Below, in pieces: positions 8,519 through 16,021 of a stretch of DNA of 64,000 bases (its first letter is position 1; each line of letters begins with the position of its first letter). Origin of the DNA: Merdibacter massiliensis (GTDB lineage: Bacteria; Bacillota_I; Bacilli_A; Erysipelotrichales; Erysipelotrichaceae). The position numbers and the translations under genes are program-made. The stretch spans positions 1-64,000 of the forward strand of contig NZ_LT699706.1 in the NCBI RefSeq assembly GCF_900155395.1. The letters are read 5' to 3'. The notes beneath the pieces are model-generated. The model was given only the letters and a program-made list of their open reading frames with translations. It had not been told where the DNA came from and did not search any database.

Positions 8519-9313
8519 ATGTTGATATGTCCGAAATACAAAGCAAAATTGTTAAAAAAAGAAAAAAGCTATCTATGCAAAAATGGACATTGTTTTGATA
8601 TTGCCAAACAAGGATATACGCATTTGTTAATTCATAAGCAAAAGGCAACAGGTGATAATAAAGAGATGGTGCAGGCACGCAGCCTGTTTTTAGAGGCAGG
8701 GCATTATCATTTTCTCATACAGCAGCTGTTGGCGATACTAAATGATCTCTCAGCGTCCGTCATTGTCGATGCAGGTTGCGGAGAAGGTTATTATACACAG
8801 GAATTTCCTGCTAAATGCCAGGAAGTTTATGCTTTTGATATGAGCAAATACGCATTGATGAAATGTGCAAAAAGAAGTTCGAAGATTCATTGCTTTGTCG
8901 CCAGCATATTCGATCTTCCTTTGGAAGATGCTTGCTGTGATGTCGTGATGAGCATTTTTGCTCCATTTGCAGAGAATGAATTTGCACGTATCTTACATGA
9001 TCATGGGTATGTGATCAAAGTAGAGCCCGGCAAACGTCATCTATATGAAATGAAACAAATGATATATGAGCATGTGATCGAAAATGAAGAAAATGCGGTG
9101 AACTATACACAGTTTGAATTAAAGAAAGAATGGCTGATCGAAAATCAAATCACATTGCACGGGAAAGAAGAAATCAAGGCGCTTTTTCAGATGACGCCGT
9201 ATTATTATCGCTCTCCGAAAGAGGGAGTACAACGTTTGTTATGCAATGATGAATTGACGACAACAGCACAGTTTCACATCGAACTATATCAGAAACGATC
9301 GTTGCCGCAATGA
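8519..9313 (+). CDS. RlmA-like 23S rRNA (guanine-N1) methyltransferase
   Basis: Family that methylates G745 or G748 in 23S rRNA with S-adenosylmethionine. 264 residues. An N-terminal zinc-ribbon-like segment (CPKY...YLCKNGHCFDIAKQGY) is followed by a Rossmann methyltransferase fold with VDAGCGEGYY as SAM motif I and DVVMSIFAPF as the catalytic-region motif. Odd: of the four expected zinc ligands Cys-Cys-Cys-His, the second is Tyr7 (codon TAC); Cys4, Cys20 and His24 remain and Cys25 is an extra cysteine. Whether it is type I or II (TlrB-like) cannot be decided here. SD AAAGAGGTG precedes the ATG. Confidence 0.82.
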   Translation: MLICPKYKAKLLKKEKSYLCKNGHCFDIAKQGYTHLLIHKQKATGDNKEMVQARSLFLEAGHYHFLIQQLLAILNDLSASVIVDAGCGEGYYTQEFPAKCQEVYAFDMSKYALMKCAKRSSKIHCFVASIFDLPLEDACCDVVMSIFAPFAENEFARILHDHGYVIKVEPGKRHLYEMKQMIYEHVIENEENAVNYTQFELKKEWLIENQITLHGKEEIKALFQMTPYYYRSPKEGVQRLLCNDELTTTAQFHIELYQKRSLPQ

Positions 9314-9323
9314 TAAAAACCGT

Positions 9324-9352
9324 TTGGAAAAAGAAAAACTTAATGATATAAT
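9324..9352 (+). promoter_or_regulatory. Promoter of ffh
   Basis: TTGGAA (9324-9329), 17 bases, TATAAT (9347-9352) with TGA directly before it. Confidence 0.75.
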
Positions 9353-9381
9353 AAACAAGCATGAAATGAGGTGTTTTTGCT

Positions 9382-10797
9382 ATGGCATTTGAATCCTTAA
9401 CCGAACGTATGAGCAAAGCGTTCAAAAATATAACAGGTCAAGGAAAACTTACAGAAAAAAATATGAATGACATGCTGAAAGAAGTGCGCATGTCGCTTTT
9501 GGAAGCAGATGTAAATTATACGGTAGTAAAAGATTTTATTGCCCGCGTCAAAGAAAAAGCGCTTGGTGAAGAAGTGCTGAGTGCTTTGAATCCGGGACAG
9601 ATGGTCGTAAAGATCGTTCACGAGGAAATCACAAATTTATTAGGAAATGAAGAAGTAACGGTACATTATAAAAAAGACGGCATCACAACTTTGATGATGG
9701 TGGGTCTGCAAGGTACTGGTAAAACAACGGCAAGTGCCAAAATTGCAAACTTGATGAAGAAGAAACAGGCAAGAAAACCGTTGCTGGTTGCTTGTGATGT
9801 GATTCGTCCTGCTGCTATAGAACAGCTGCAGACACTGGGAGCAAACATCGGTGTGGAAGTATTTACTTTGGGAGTAGAGACCAAAGCGTTAGAAACTGCT
9901 AGACAAGCAATGGACTATGCCAAGGAACATGGTTATGATACGGTGCTTTTTGATACAGCCGGACGTTTGCATATCGATGAAGAACTGATGCAAGAATTGA
10001 GTGATATCAAAGCGTTGATACAGCCGGATGAAATCTTGTTGACGGTAGATGCCATGACTGGACAGGACATTGTCAATGTCGCTCAAAGCTTTCATGAACA
10101 GTTATCTGTTACCGGGTTGGTTTTGACAAAATTAGATGGCGATTCCCGCGGCGGAGGAATCTTATCTGTACGCTCGATCACACATGTACCGGTGATGTTT
10201 GTTGGCCTTGGAGAAAAGATCGATGATCTAGATGTATTCCATCCAAGCCGAATGGCAGATCGCATCCTGGGCATGGGCGATATGCTGACATTGATCGAAA
10301 AAGCGCAAGAAAAGATGGATATGGAAGCTTCCCAGAAAAGTGCCCAGCGTTTGATGAAAGGCAACTTTACTTTGACAGATATGCTCGTACAGTTTCAGCA
10401 GATCAAAAAGATGGGGTCATTGGGCGGCATGATGAAATTGATTCCTGGTCTTAATAAGATGGCAGGACAAATTGACGATGCCCGTGCAGAAGGAACCATG
10501 AAGAAAAGTGAAGCCATCATCCAAAGCATGACTGAATATGAACGGGAAAATCCAAGCTGTTTAAAAGCTTCCAGGAAAAATCGTATTGCGAAAGGCAGCG
10601 GGACCAGTGTGGCTGATGTCAACCGTTTGTTGTCACAGTACGAGAAGATGCAGCAAATGATGAAGATGATGGGCAGTATGGGCGGCCGCATGCCGAATAT
10701 GGGCGCATTGAAAGCCATGAACGGTATGGGCGGCGTGCCTGGAGCCGGAAAGCATGCCGGCAGCAAAAAGCCAAAGAAAAAGAAGAAAAGAAAATAA
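9382..10797 (+). CDS. ffh: Signal recognition particle protein Ffh
   Basis: GTPase that binds signal sequences of nascent membrane and secreted proteins together with 4.5S/6S RNA and docks at FtsY. 471 residues. Order: N domain, G domain with P-loop GLQGTGKTT (about 108-116), DTAGRLHIDEEL, TKLDGDSRGGG, and the M domain ending in a Met/Gly-rich stretch and a Lys-rich tail. ylxM, which usually sits just upstream of ffh in Bacillota, is absent here and is found behind ftsY instead. The gene has its own promoter and a terminator that also carries the rpsP promoter. Confidence 0.97.
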   Translation: MAFESLTERMSKAFKNITGQGKLTEKNMNDMLKEVRMSLLEADVNYTVVKDFIARVKEKALGEEVLSALNPGQMVVKIVHEEITNLLGNEEVTVHYKKDGITTLMMVGLQGTGKTTASAKIANLMKKKQARKPLLVACDVIRPAAIEQLQTLGANIGVEVFTLGVETKALETARQAMDYAKEHGYDTVLFDTAGRLHIDEELMQELSDIKALIQPDEILLTVDAMTGQDIVNVAQSFHEQLSVTGLVLTKLDGDSRGGGILSVRSITHVPVMFVGLGEKIDDLDVFHPSRMADRILGMGDMLTLIEKAQEKMDMEASQKSAQRLMKGNFTLTDMLVQFQQIKKMGSLGGMMKLIPGLNKMAGQIDDARAEGTMKKSEAIIQSMTEYERENPSCLKASRKNRIAKGSGTSVADVNRLLSQYEKMQQMMKMMGSMGGRMPNMGALKAMNGMGGVPGAGKHAGSKKPKKKKKRK

Positions 10798-10800
10798 AAT

Positions 10801-10837
10801 AACAGGTGTTAAGTAAAAGTACTTGACACCTTGTTTT
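10801..10837 (+). terminator. Terminator of ffh
   Basis: GGTGTTAAGTA (10804-10814) pairs with TACTTGACACC (10820-10830) with one G-U pair; loop AAAG; followed by TTGTTTTTC. The right arm contains the -35 box of rpsP. Confidence 0.8.
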
Positions 10838-10850
10838 TCTGTGCTATACT
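10823..10850 (+). promoter_or_regulatory. Promoter of rpsP
   Basis: Consensus TTGACA (10823-10828) and TATACT (10845-10850), 16 bases apart, with TGC before the -10. The -35 lies within the right arm of the ffh terminator hairpin. Confidence 0.75.
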
Positions 10851-10889
10851 ATCAAAGTGTGAAAAATGAACAACTAGGAGGAAATAGAT

Positions 10890-11162
10890 ATGGCAGTAAA
10901 ATTAAGATTAAAGAGAATGGGTAAAAAAGGAGCTCCTTTTTATCGTATCGTAGCCGCTGACAGCCGTTCACCTCGTGATGGCCGTTTTATCGAAACAATT
11001 GGTACATATGATCCAATGACAAAGCCGGCACAGATCAAAGTAGATGCTGATTTAGCAATGAAATGGTTGAAGAATGGTGCACAGCCTTCTGATACAGTAC
11101 GCAGCATTCTTTCTAAAGAAGGAATCATGACTCGTTTGCACGAAGAAAAGAACGCTAAATAG
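10890..11162 (+). CDS. rpsP: 30S ribosomal protein S16
   Basis: Small-subunit assembly protein, 90 residues as usual. The N-terminus [20 protein letters not shown] and the motif [18 protein letters not shown] are diagnostic. First gene of rpsP-khpA; the order ffh-rpsP-khpA-rimM-trmD-rplS is the standard one in Bacillota. SD CTAGGAGG precedes the ATG. Confidence 0.97.
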   Translation: MAVKLRLKRMGKKGAPFYRIVAADSRSPRDGRFIETIGTYDPMTKPAQIKVDADLAMKWLKNGAQPSDTVRSILSKEGIMTRLHEEKNAK

Positions 11163-11165
11163 CTT

Positions 11166-11411
11166 ATGGATTACGAGAAGGTATTGCTTGATTTGATCAA
11201 GCCGATCGTGGATGACAAAGAAACAGTATCTGTGAAACAAATGGAAAGTTTGGATGAAAACGAGATATTGTTGTATGTATATGCCAACGATGATGATGTT
11301 GCCCGTTTGATTGGACGCAAAGGCATCATGGCTTCTTCTATCCGACAGATGATGTCTGTGGCTGCTCGCAATGAGCATGCACATGTGACGATTAAGTTCG
11401 AAGCGTATTAA
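11166..11411 (+). CDS. khpA: KH-domain RNA-binding protein KhpA
   Basis: Small KH protein (81 residues) which in streptococci pairs with KhpB/Jag to bind RNA and influence cell elongation. The type II KH fold carries the loop RLIGRKGIMASSIRQM, where GRKG takes the place of the usual GKKG or GRGG. It begins four bases after rpsP and ends at a strong terminator that separates it from rimM. Identification is firm; the RNA targets are unknown. Confidence 0.93.
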   Translation: MDYEKVLLDLIKPIVDDKETVSVKQMESLDENEILLYVYANDDDVARLIGRKGIMASSIRQMMSVAARNEHAHVTIKFEAY

Positions 11412-11413
11412 GT

Positions 11414-11438
11414 AAGGGATGTAGAACATCCCTTTTTT
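11414..11438 (+). terminator. Terminator or attenuator between khpA and rimM
   Basis: AAGGGATG (11414-11421), loop TAGAA, CATCCCTT then TTTT. No separate promoter for rimM is visible in the 45-base gap, so this may act as a partial terminator that lowers rimM-trmD expression relative to rpsP. Confidence 0.8.
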
Positions 11439-11456
11439 AAAAGGAGAAGGATATCT

Positions 11457-11954
11457 ATGGAAACTATTCGAATTGGTAAGATCGTAAATACACGCGGTTT
11501 GAATGGGGAAGTAAAGATCATCCCCAATACACATTTTATACAGGAACGTTTCGCTAAAGGTGCTGTTTTATATATTGGGGAGCAGCGTCAAAAAGTGATC
11601 GTATTGCGGTCTCATTTTGATAAAGGAATGGTATATTGTGTTTTTGAAGGATTCGAAAATATCAATCTGGTAGAATGTTTCAAAGGAATGGACCTTTTTG
11701 CGGATAAGATGGATTCACAGGCATTGGAAGAAGACGAGGTCTTGTACAGCGATCTGATGGATTGTGATGTATATACCAGCGAACAGGTCTATGTTGGCCG
11801 CGTCATCGATGTGCTTGAAACTGGCGCAAATGCAGTATTGCGTGTCAAACGGACAGAGGACACAGTGCTGATTCCTTTTGTACGGGCAATTGTTGCCTCC
11901 ATCGATATCGATGATAAAAAAATCGTGATCGAAGAAATGGAAGGCTTATTATGA
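11457..11954 (+). CDS. rimM: Ribosome maturation factor RimM
   Basis: Assists assembly of the 30S head around S19. 165 residues. N-terminal RimM barrel with IRIGKIVNTRGLNGEVKI and C-terminal PRC-barrel with SDLMDCDVYT, GRVIDVLETGANAVLRV and LIPFVRAIVASIDID are visible. SD AAGGAGAAGG precedes the ATG and the stop overlaps the trmD start by four bases. Confidence 0.95.
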   Translation: METIRIGKIVNTRGLNGEVKIIPNTHFIQERFAKGAVLYIGEQRQKVIVLRSHFDKGMVYCVFEGFENINLVECFKGMDLFADKMDSQALEEDEVLYSDLMDCDVYTSEQVYVGRVIDVLETGANAVLRVKRTEDTVLIPFVRAIVASIDIDDKKIVIEEMEGLL

Positions 11955-12685
11955 AAATCAGCGTTATTACGATATTTCCAGAGTTTTTTGATTCTTTTCA
12001 GACCACAAGCATCATCAAACGTGCAATTGAAAATAAAAAAGTAGAATTTGAAACGATAGATTTTCGTGATTTTACATTGGATAAACACCGGCATGTGGAT
12101 GATACCCCTTATGGCGGAGGCCAGGGAATGGTCCTTGCTTGTCAGCCGATTATTGATGCCCTTCGCTCCATTCAAAGCGAAAGATCACATGTAGTCATGT
12201 TAACGCCGCAGGGAAATACATTTTCACAGAAAAAGGCTGTTTCTCTGTCTCGTTACGACCATTTGATTTTCTTATGCGGACACTATGAAGGCTTCGATGA
12301 ACGTATTCGTTCTTATGTAGATGAAGAAATCAGCATTGGAGACTACGTCTTGACTGGTGGAGAACCGGCAGCTTTGGTAGTGAGTGATGCAGTGATCCGT
12401 CTATTAGACGGAGTCATTCTGGAAGATTCGCATGAGGATGATTCTTTTTCAGATGGTTTATTAGAATATCCCCAGTATACCAAACCTGCAGTTTTTGAAG
12501 GTAAAAAAGTGCCGGAAGTATTGTTAAGCGGGCATCATGCCAATATTCGCAGGTGGCGTCTAAAAGAATCTTTGCGAAAAACAATGCAAAAACGACCAGA
12601 TCTTTTAGAGAATCGTACTTTTACAAAAGAAGAAGAGAAACTTTTAACAGAGATCAAAGAGGAAACAGATGTAAAAGATCAATAA
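11951..12685 (+). CDS. trmD: tRNA (guanine37-N1)-methyltransferase TrmD
   Basis: SPOUT-class enzyme that makes m1G37 and prevents +1 frameshifting. 244 residues. Seen: MKISVITIFPEFFDSF, DDTPYGGGQGMV, the trefoil-knot segments LTPQGNTFSQKKA and CGHYEGFDERI, and IGDYVLTGGEPA. The start overlaps rimM by four bases. The last codons and stop lie inside a perfect 22-base tandem duplication, so the C-terminal residues may differ from relatives. Confidence 0.96.
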   Translation: MKISVITIFPEFFDSFQTTSIIKRAIENKKVEFETIDFRDFTLDKHRHVDDTPYGGGQGMVLACQPIIDALRSIQSERSHVVMLTPQGNTFSQKKAVSLSRYDHLIFLCGHYEGFDERIRSYVDEEISIGDYVLTGGEPAALVVSDAVIRLLDGVILEDSHEDDSFSDGLLEYPQYTKPAVFEGKKVPEVLLSGHHANIRRWRLKESLRKTMQKRPDLLENRTFTKEEEKLLTEIKEETDVKDQ

Positions 12686-12709
12686 AACAGATGTAAAAGA
12701 TCAATAAAA
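12663..12709. repeat. 22-base tandem duplication at the trmD stop codon
   Basis: Every base from 12663 to 12687 equals the base 22 positions further on (12685 to 12709), giving two full copies plus three bases. The first copy contains the trmD stop codon, the second is intergenic. Confidence 0.9.
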
Positions 12710-12713
12710 AGAA

Positions 12714-12742
12714 TTGCATCAGCAAAAAAAATGTGATAATAT
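12714..12742 (+). promoter_or_regulatory. Promoter of rplS
   Basis: TTGCAT (12714-12719), 17 bases, TAATAT (12737-12742); GATAAT at 12735-12740 is an overlapping alternative. It lies right behind the 22-base duplication. Confidence 0.55.
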
Positions 12743-12747
12743 ATTTA

Positions 12748-12810
12748 AGTCCTTGTGGACCGTGGTTCCGCTGATCAAAATGATGAATGAACCCAACGCA
12801 ATAACAAGTA
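12748..12810 (+). ncRNA. rplS leader, candidate L19 autoregulatory RNA
   Basis: The leader has a small hairpin GTCC-TTGT-GGAC followed by GGTTCCGCTGATC and, after a loop, GAACCCAACGC, so that GGTT can pair with AACC. This agrees with my memory of the L19 leader described upstream of rplS in low-GC Gram-positives. Assigned by position and motif; not checked against a model. Confidence 0.55.
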
Positions 12811-12828
12811 GAAAAGGAGCGCCATAAG

Positions 12829-13176
12829 ATGAATTTGAATTTAGTAAATGAAGTAACAAAATCACAGTTGAATCCAAATGTACCTTTCTTCAAGTCAGGT
12901 AGTACAGTGCGTGTACACGTAAAGATCAAAGAGGGAGATAAGTCCCGTGTACAGGTTTTTGAAGGTGTTGTCGTTGCCAAAAAAGGCGGAGGGATCGCTG
13001 AGACTTTCACAGTTCGTAAAATTTCTAACCAGATCGGTGTAGAAAGAACATTCCCTTTGCATTCACCTATCATCGATAAGATTGAAGTAGTACGTAAAGG
13101 TAAGGTAAGAAGAAACAAATTGACTTATCTGCGCGGACGTTCAGGCAAAGCTGCACGTATCAAAGAGATTCGCTAA
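12829..13176 (+). CDS. rplS: 50S ribosomal protein L19
   Basis: 115 residues, typical length; located at the 30S-50S interface. The motifs [56 protein letters not shown] and the basic tail [22 protein letters not shown] are diagnostic. Monocistronic between its own promoter/leader and a terminator. Confidence 0.97.
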   Translation: MNLNLVNEVTKSQLNPNVPFFKSGSTVRVHVKIKEGDKSRVQVFEGVVVAKKGGGIAETFTVRKISNQIGVERTFPLHSPIIDKIEVVRKGKVRRNKLTYLRGRSGKAARIKEIR

Positions 13177-13177
13177 G

Positions 13178-13209
13178 AAAGCCGGATATTCCGGTTTTTC
13201 TTTTTTTTG
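13178..13209 (+). terminator. Terminator of rplS
   Basis: GCCGGA (13181-13186), loop TAT, TCCGGT (13190-13195), one G-U pair, then a T-rich run to 13209. Confidence 0.8.
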
Positions 13210-13238
13210 TGTTCAAGTATAAAAAATTGCGTTATAAT
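13208..13238 (+). promoter_or_regulatory. Probable promoter of the signal peptidase pair
   Basis: TATAAT at 13233-13238 is perfect; the -35 is unclear (TTGTGT at 13208-13213 with 19 bases, or TTCAAG at 13212-13217 with 15). Confidence 0.45.
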
Positions 13239-13270
13239 AAGAGCAACTTTTTTAGAATGAGAGTGATAAA

Positions 13271-13834
13271 ATGGAAGAAAACGAAAAGAAAATACGGGGA
13301 CTGCAATGGGAAGTCTTTGATTTTGTTAAGATATTGCTTATATGTTTTATCGTTGCACTGGGCATCAAGACATTTATTGCACAGCCAGTTTATGTGGATG
13401 GCAGCAGTATGTATCCTACGCTGGAAGACGGGGAGTTTGGTTTTACAAACCTGCTGGGCCTACGATTGGATGGCATTCAGCGCGGAGATATCGTCATTGT
13501 TTCCCATGAAAATGAATATTGGGTCAAACGCGTGATCGGATTGCCAAATGAAACGATCGAATGCAAAGACGGTGTTGTTTATATTGATGGCAAAGTGTTA
13601 AAAGAAACGTATTTGAATACGGATTACGTAAAAGATATCGAGAAAAGCCAAGGTGTATTTACGAGTGATTTTGGACCTGTCACGTTAGGCGATGATGAAT
13701 ATTTTGTGATGGGCGACAACCGTGTCGTTTCTGCAGATTCACGTATCGTCGGTCCATTCAAGCGTGATCAAATCGTCGGAAAAGGCGTATTTGTTCTGCT
13801 TCCATTTGATCAAATCGGTTACCACAATCAATGA
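13271..13834 (+). CDS. Type I signal peptidase (first copy)
   Basis: Removes signal peptides from exported proteins at the outer face of the membrane. 187 residues, single N-terminal membrane helix (about 17-36). Catalytic Ser46 in VDGSSMYPTLEDGE and catalytic Lys86 in YWVKRVIGLPNETI; the C-terminal box is VMGDNRVVSADSR, with Val-Ser where most relatives have a Ser-x-DSR arrangement. Directly followed by a second, related signal peptidase gene, so the pair arose by tandem duplication or has divided substrates. The ATG was chosen because the helix follows closely. Confidence 0.93.
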   Translation: MEENEKKIRGLQWEVFDFVKILLICFIVALGIKTFIAQPVYVDGSSMYPTLEDGEFGFTNLLGLRLDGIQRGDIVIVSHENEYWVKRVIGLPNETIECKDGVVYIDGKVLKETYLNTDYVKDIEKSQGVFTSDFGPVTLGDDEYFVMGDNRVVSADSRIVGPFKRDQIVGKGVFVLLPFDQIGYHNQ

Positions 13835-13847
13835 AAGGAGAGGTTTC

Positions 13848-14405
13848 ATGAAGAGAGGAATGCAGCTGATTCATTTTTTAGAGTTTATCCGCAGTATCAT
13901 TATCTATGTGTTGGCAGCCTTTCTTTTTGTAGCGTTTTTTCTGCGCCCGATGCAGATTTCCGGAACATCCATGACTCCCACTTTGCTGGATGGGGAAAAA
14001 GTGATGATCAATGTGGTCAATAATTTGATCAGCGATCCGGATCGTTTCGATGTTGTTGTGGTCAAACACGGAGATGAAATGTGGGTCAAACGTGTCATCG
14101 GACTCCCTAATGAGACACTCTCTTATGAAGATGGGCAGCTTTTGATCAATGGAAAAAAAGTAGAAGAATCTTTTTTGCAGGAAACCTATATGAAAGAGAC
14201 ATTGGAACGTTTGTCCATTCAACAGTTTAACAGTGATATGAAAGAGCTGACGCTGGGTGAGGATGAATATTTCTTGGTCGGCGATAACCGTCCAGAGTCA
14301 TTGGATAGCCGAAATGTACAAGTGGGTGCATTTCACCGGCAGGATATCATTGCCATTGGCGTCGTTGTTTTTTGGCCGTTTGATAAAGTGGGGTATGTAG
14401 GATGA
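13848..14405 (+). CDS. Type I signal peptidase (second copy)
   Basis: 185 residues from the ATG at 13848, which has AAGGAGAGG at 13835-13843; longer in-frame readings reach back into the first copy and are not likely. One membrane helix (about 13-32). Catalytic Ser41 in ISGTSMTPTLLDGE and Lys81 in MWVKRVIGLPNET; the box LVGDNRPESLDSR is canonical. Sequence is similar to, but clearly diverged from, the first copy. Overlaps rbgA by four bases, so it is coupled to that gene. Confidence 0.93.
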   Translation: MKRGMQLIHFLEFIRSIIIYVLAAFLFVAFFLRPMQISGTSMTPTLLDGEKVMINVVNNLISDPDRFDVVVVKHGDEMWVKRVIGLPNETLSYEDGQLLINGKKVEESFLQETYMKETLERLSIQQFNSDMKELTLGEDEYFLVGDNRPESLDSRNVQVGAFHRQDIIAIGVVVFWPFDKVGYVG

Positions 14406-15271
14406 TGGAAGAAAAGAAAAATACAGTGAACATACAATGGTTTCCGGGACATATGACGAAAGCCAAACGGCAGATGCAGGAACAGTTAAAAATGGTGGAT
14501 ATGGTCATTGAATTACGGGATGCTCGGATTCCGAATGCCAGTAAAAATCCATTGATCGAGGAATTGACAAAACAAAAACCTCGGCTGATCTTATTGACCA
14601 AACGCGATAAAGCACAGCCGGAAGCCACCAATATGTGGATCCAATACTTGCAACAGGAAAATGTGAAGGTCATGTCATTGGATCTGCTGCATGATTCTTT
14701 GGCTAAGAAAATCGTAGCAGCATCACAGGAGCTGATGAAAGATAAGATCGAGCGGATGAAAAGAAGAGGGATCCGTCCGCGTGCAATACGAGCAATGGTG
14801 GTCGGAATCCCGAATGTGGGAAAATCTACTTTGATCAATTCATTAGCAAAGAAAAAAGCAGCTACGACAGGCGACCGGCCTGGTGTCACCAAAGCATTGC
14901 AGTGGGTAAAAATTGGCAAAGAGCTGGAATTGCTGGATACTCCCGGTGTGTTATGGCCAAAATTTGAAGATCAGAAAGTAGGTATGCTTTTAGCAGTGAC
15001 CGGGGCTATTCGTGATGATATCCTGCCGCTAGAGGAAATTGCCTACTGGGCAATGGGATGGCTGCAGAAGCATTATCCGGCGCTCGTTTCACAGCGCTAT
15101 GATGTTGCATTATGCGAAAATCCATATGATACGCTGTTATCTATTGCCCAAAAGCGCGGGTATAAAAACGGAGCAAATATTGATGAAAAACGATTGATCA
15201 TCGCTTTTTTAAGAGAAATACGTGACTGCAAGCTGGGGGCTATCACATGGGAGATGCCAAATGAAGATTGA
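14402..15271 (+). CDS. rbgA: Ribosome biogenesis GTPase RbgA (YlqF)
   Basis: Circularly permuted GTPase needed for late assembly of the 50S subunit in Bacillus. 289 residues. The G motifs come in permuted order: LLTKRDKA (G4), then GIPNVGKSTLINSL (G1) and DTPGVLWP (G3). The N-terminal NIQWFPGHMTKAKRQM is typical of the YlqF family. Order rplS-signal peptidase-rbgA-rnhB matches Bacillus. It overlaps the preceding peptidase by four bases and rnhB by eleven. Confidence 0.96.
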   Translation: MMEEKKNTVNIQWFPGHMTKAKRQMQEQLKMVDMVIELRDARIPNASKNPLIEELTKQKPRLILLTKRDKAQPEATNMWIQYLQQENVKVMSLDLLHDSLAKKIVAASQELMKDKIERMKRRGIRPRAIRAMVVGIPNVGKSTLINSLAKKKAATTGDRPGVTKALQWVKIGKELELLDTPGVLWPKFEDQKVGMLLAVTGAIRDDILPLEEIAYWAMGWLQKHYPALVSQRYDVALCENPYDTLLSIAQKRGYKNGANIDEKRLIIAFLREIRDCKLGAITWEMPNED

Positions 15272-15902
15272 ACATACATATGAAATTTCTTATTGGCAGC
15301 AAGGATATCAGCATATCATCGGTTTAGATGAAGCAGGCAGAGGCCCTATTGCAGGTCCTTTAGTGGTTGCCGGTGTCCGCTTTGCGCCGGGTTTTCAGCA
15401 TGATGGAATCTATGATTCAAAAAAAGTAAGCGAAAAGAAAAGAGAACTGCTTTTTGATGAAATCGTACAATTGGCGGGTGAATATCATATCTTAGTCGTT
15501 GAACCAGCCATTATTGATCAAAAAAATATTTATGCAGCGACCCAAGATGCCATGCAGGAAATCGTTGATCAATTTTTGCAGAAAGATGCTGTCTTGACAG
15601 ATGCAATGCCTTTGCCGCATTGTCAATTGCCGATGGAAGCGATAGTGAAAGGCGATCAAAAAAGCGTCAGCATAGCTGCAGCGAGCATTTTAGCAAAAGT
15701 AACGCGTGATCGGATCATGCGAAAATATGATGAACTATATCCGCAATACGGCTTTGCCAAGCATAAAGGATATCCGACAAAAGCGCATATTGCAGCCTTG
15801 CACCGCTATGGTGTTTTAGACATTTATCGAAAGAGCTATGGACCAGTGAAAGAGATGCTGGAACCGCATTTGGATCTGCGATTTGATGATACAGAAATAT
15901 GA
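15261..15902 (+). CDS. rnhB: Ribonuclease HII
   Basis: Cuts the RNA strand of RNA-DNA hybrids and removes misincorporated ribonucleotides. 213 residues from ATG 15261, chosen because earlier in-frame starts lie deep in rbgA and add residues not found in the family. Motifs: GLDEAGRGPIAGPLVVAGV (Asp-Glu-Ala-Gly-Arg active site), YDSKKVSEKKRE, VKGDQKSVSIAAASILAKVTRD, and YGFAKHKGYPTKAH. The start overlaps the end of rbgA by eleven bases. Confidence 0.95.
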   Translation: MKIEHTYEISYWQQGYQHIIGLDEAGRGPIAGPLVVAGVRFAPGFQHDGIYDSKKVSEKKRELLFDEIVQLAGEYHILVVEPAIIDQKNIYAATQDAMQEIVDQFLQKDAVLTDAMPLPHCQLPMEAIVKGDQKSVSIAAASILAKVTRDRIMRKYDELYPQYGFAKHKGYPTKAHIAALHRYGVLDIYRKSYGPVKEMLEPHLDLRFDDTEI

Positions 15903-15922
15903 GGGAGAGATCCCTCTTTCTT
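15901..15922 (+). terminator. Terminator of the rbgA-rnhB unit
   Basis: GAGGGA, loop GAGA, TCCCTC, then TTTCTTT. It begins in the rnhB stop codon. Confidence 0.75.
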
Positions 15923-15970
15923 TATGCAAATATGAAAAAATAAGAAATAATAAGAAATAAGAGAAAATTG

Positions 15971-15999
15971 TTGCAAAAGCAATATGAAACGTGTATATT
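15971..15999 (+). promoter_or_regulatory. Promoter of the unknown-NfeD-SPFH operon
   Basis: TTGCAA (15971-15976), 17 bases, TATATT (15994-15999). An SD GAAAGGAGTGAG precedes the first ATG at 16022. Confidence 0.6.
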
Positions 16000-16021
16000 G
16001 AAAGTGAAAGGAGTGAGGGAT

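Noticed and set aside
13209-13535. 108-residue + ORF over the first signal peptidase
   Set aside because: Different frame from the peptidase and begins in the promoter region; no family features.
13722-13847. Longer start for the second signal peptidase
   Set aside because: It lies within the first peptidase gene; ATG 13848 has AAGGAGAGG in front.
15930-15960. Short A-rich repeats (AATAAGAAAT) after rnhB
   Set aside because: Three imperfect copies in an A-rich gap are well explained by composition; too few and short for a CRISPR or iteron array.
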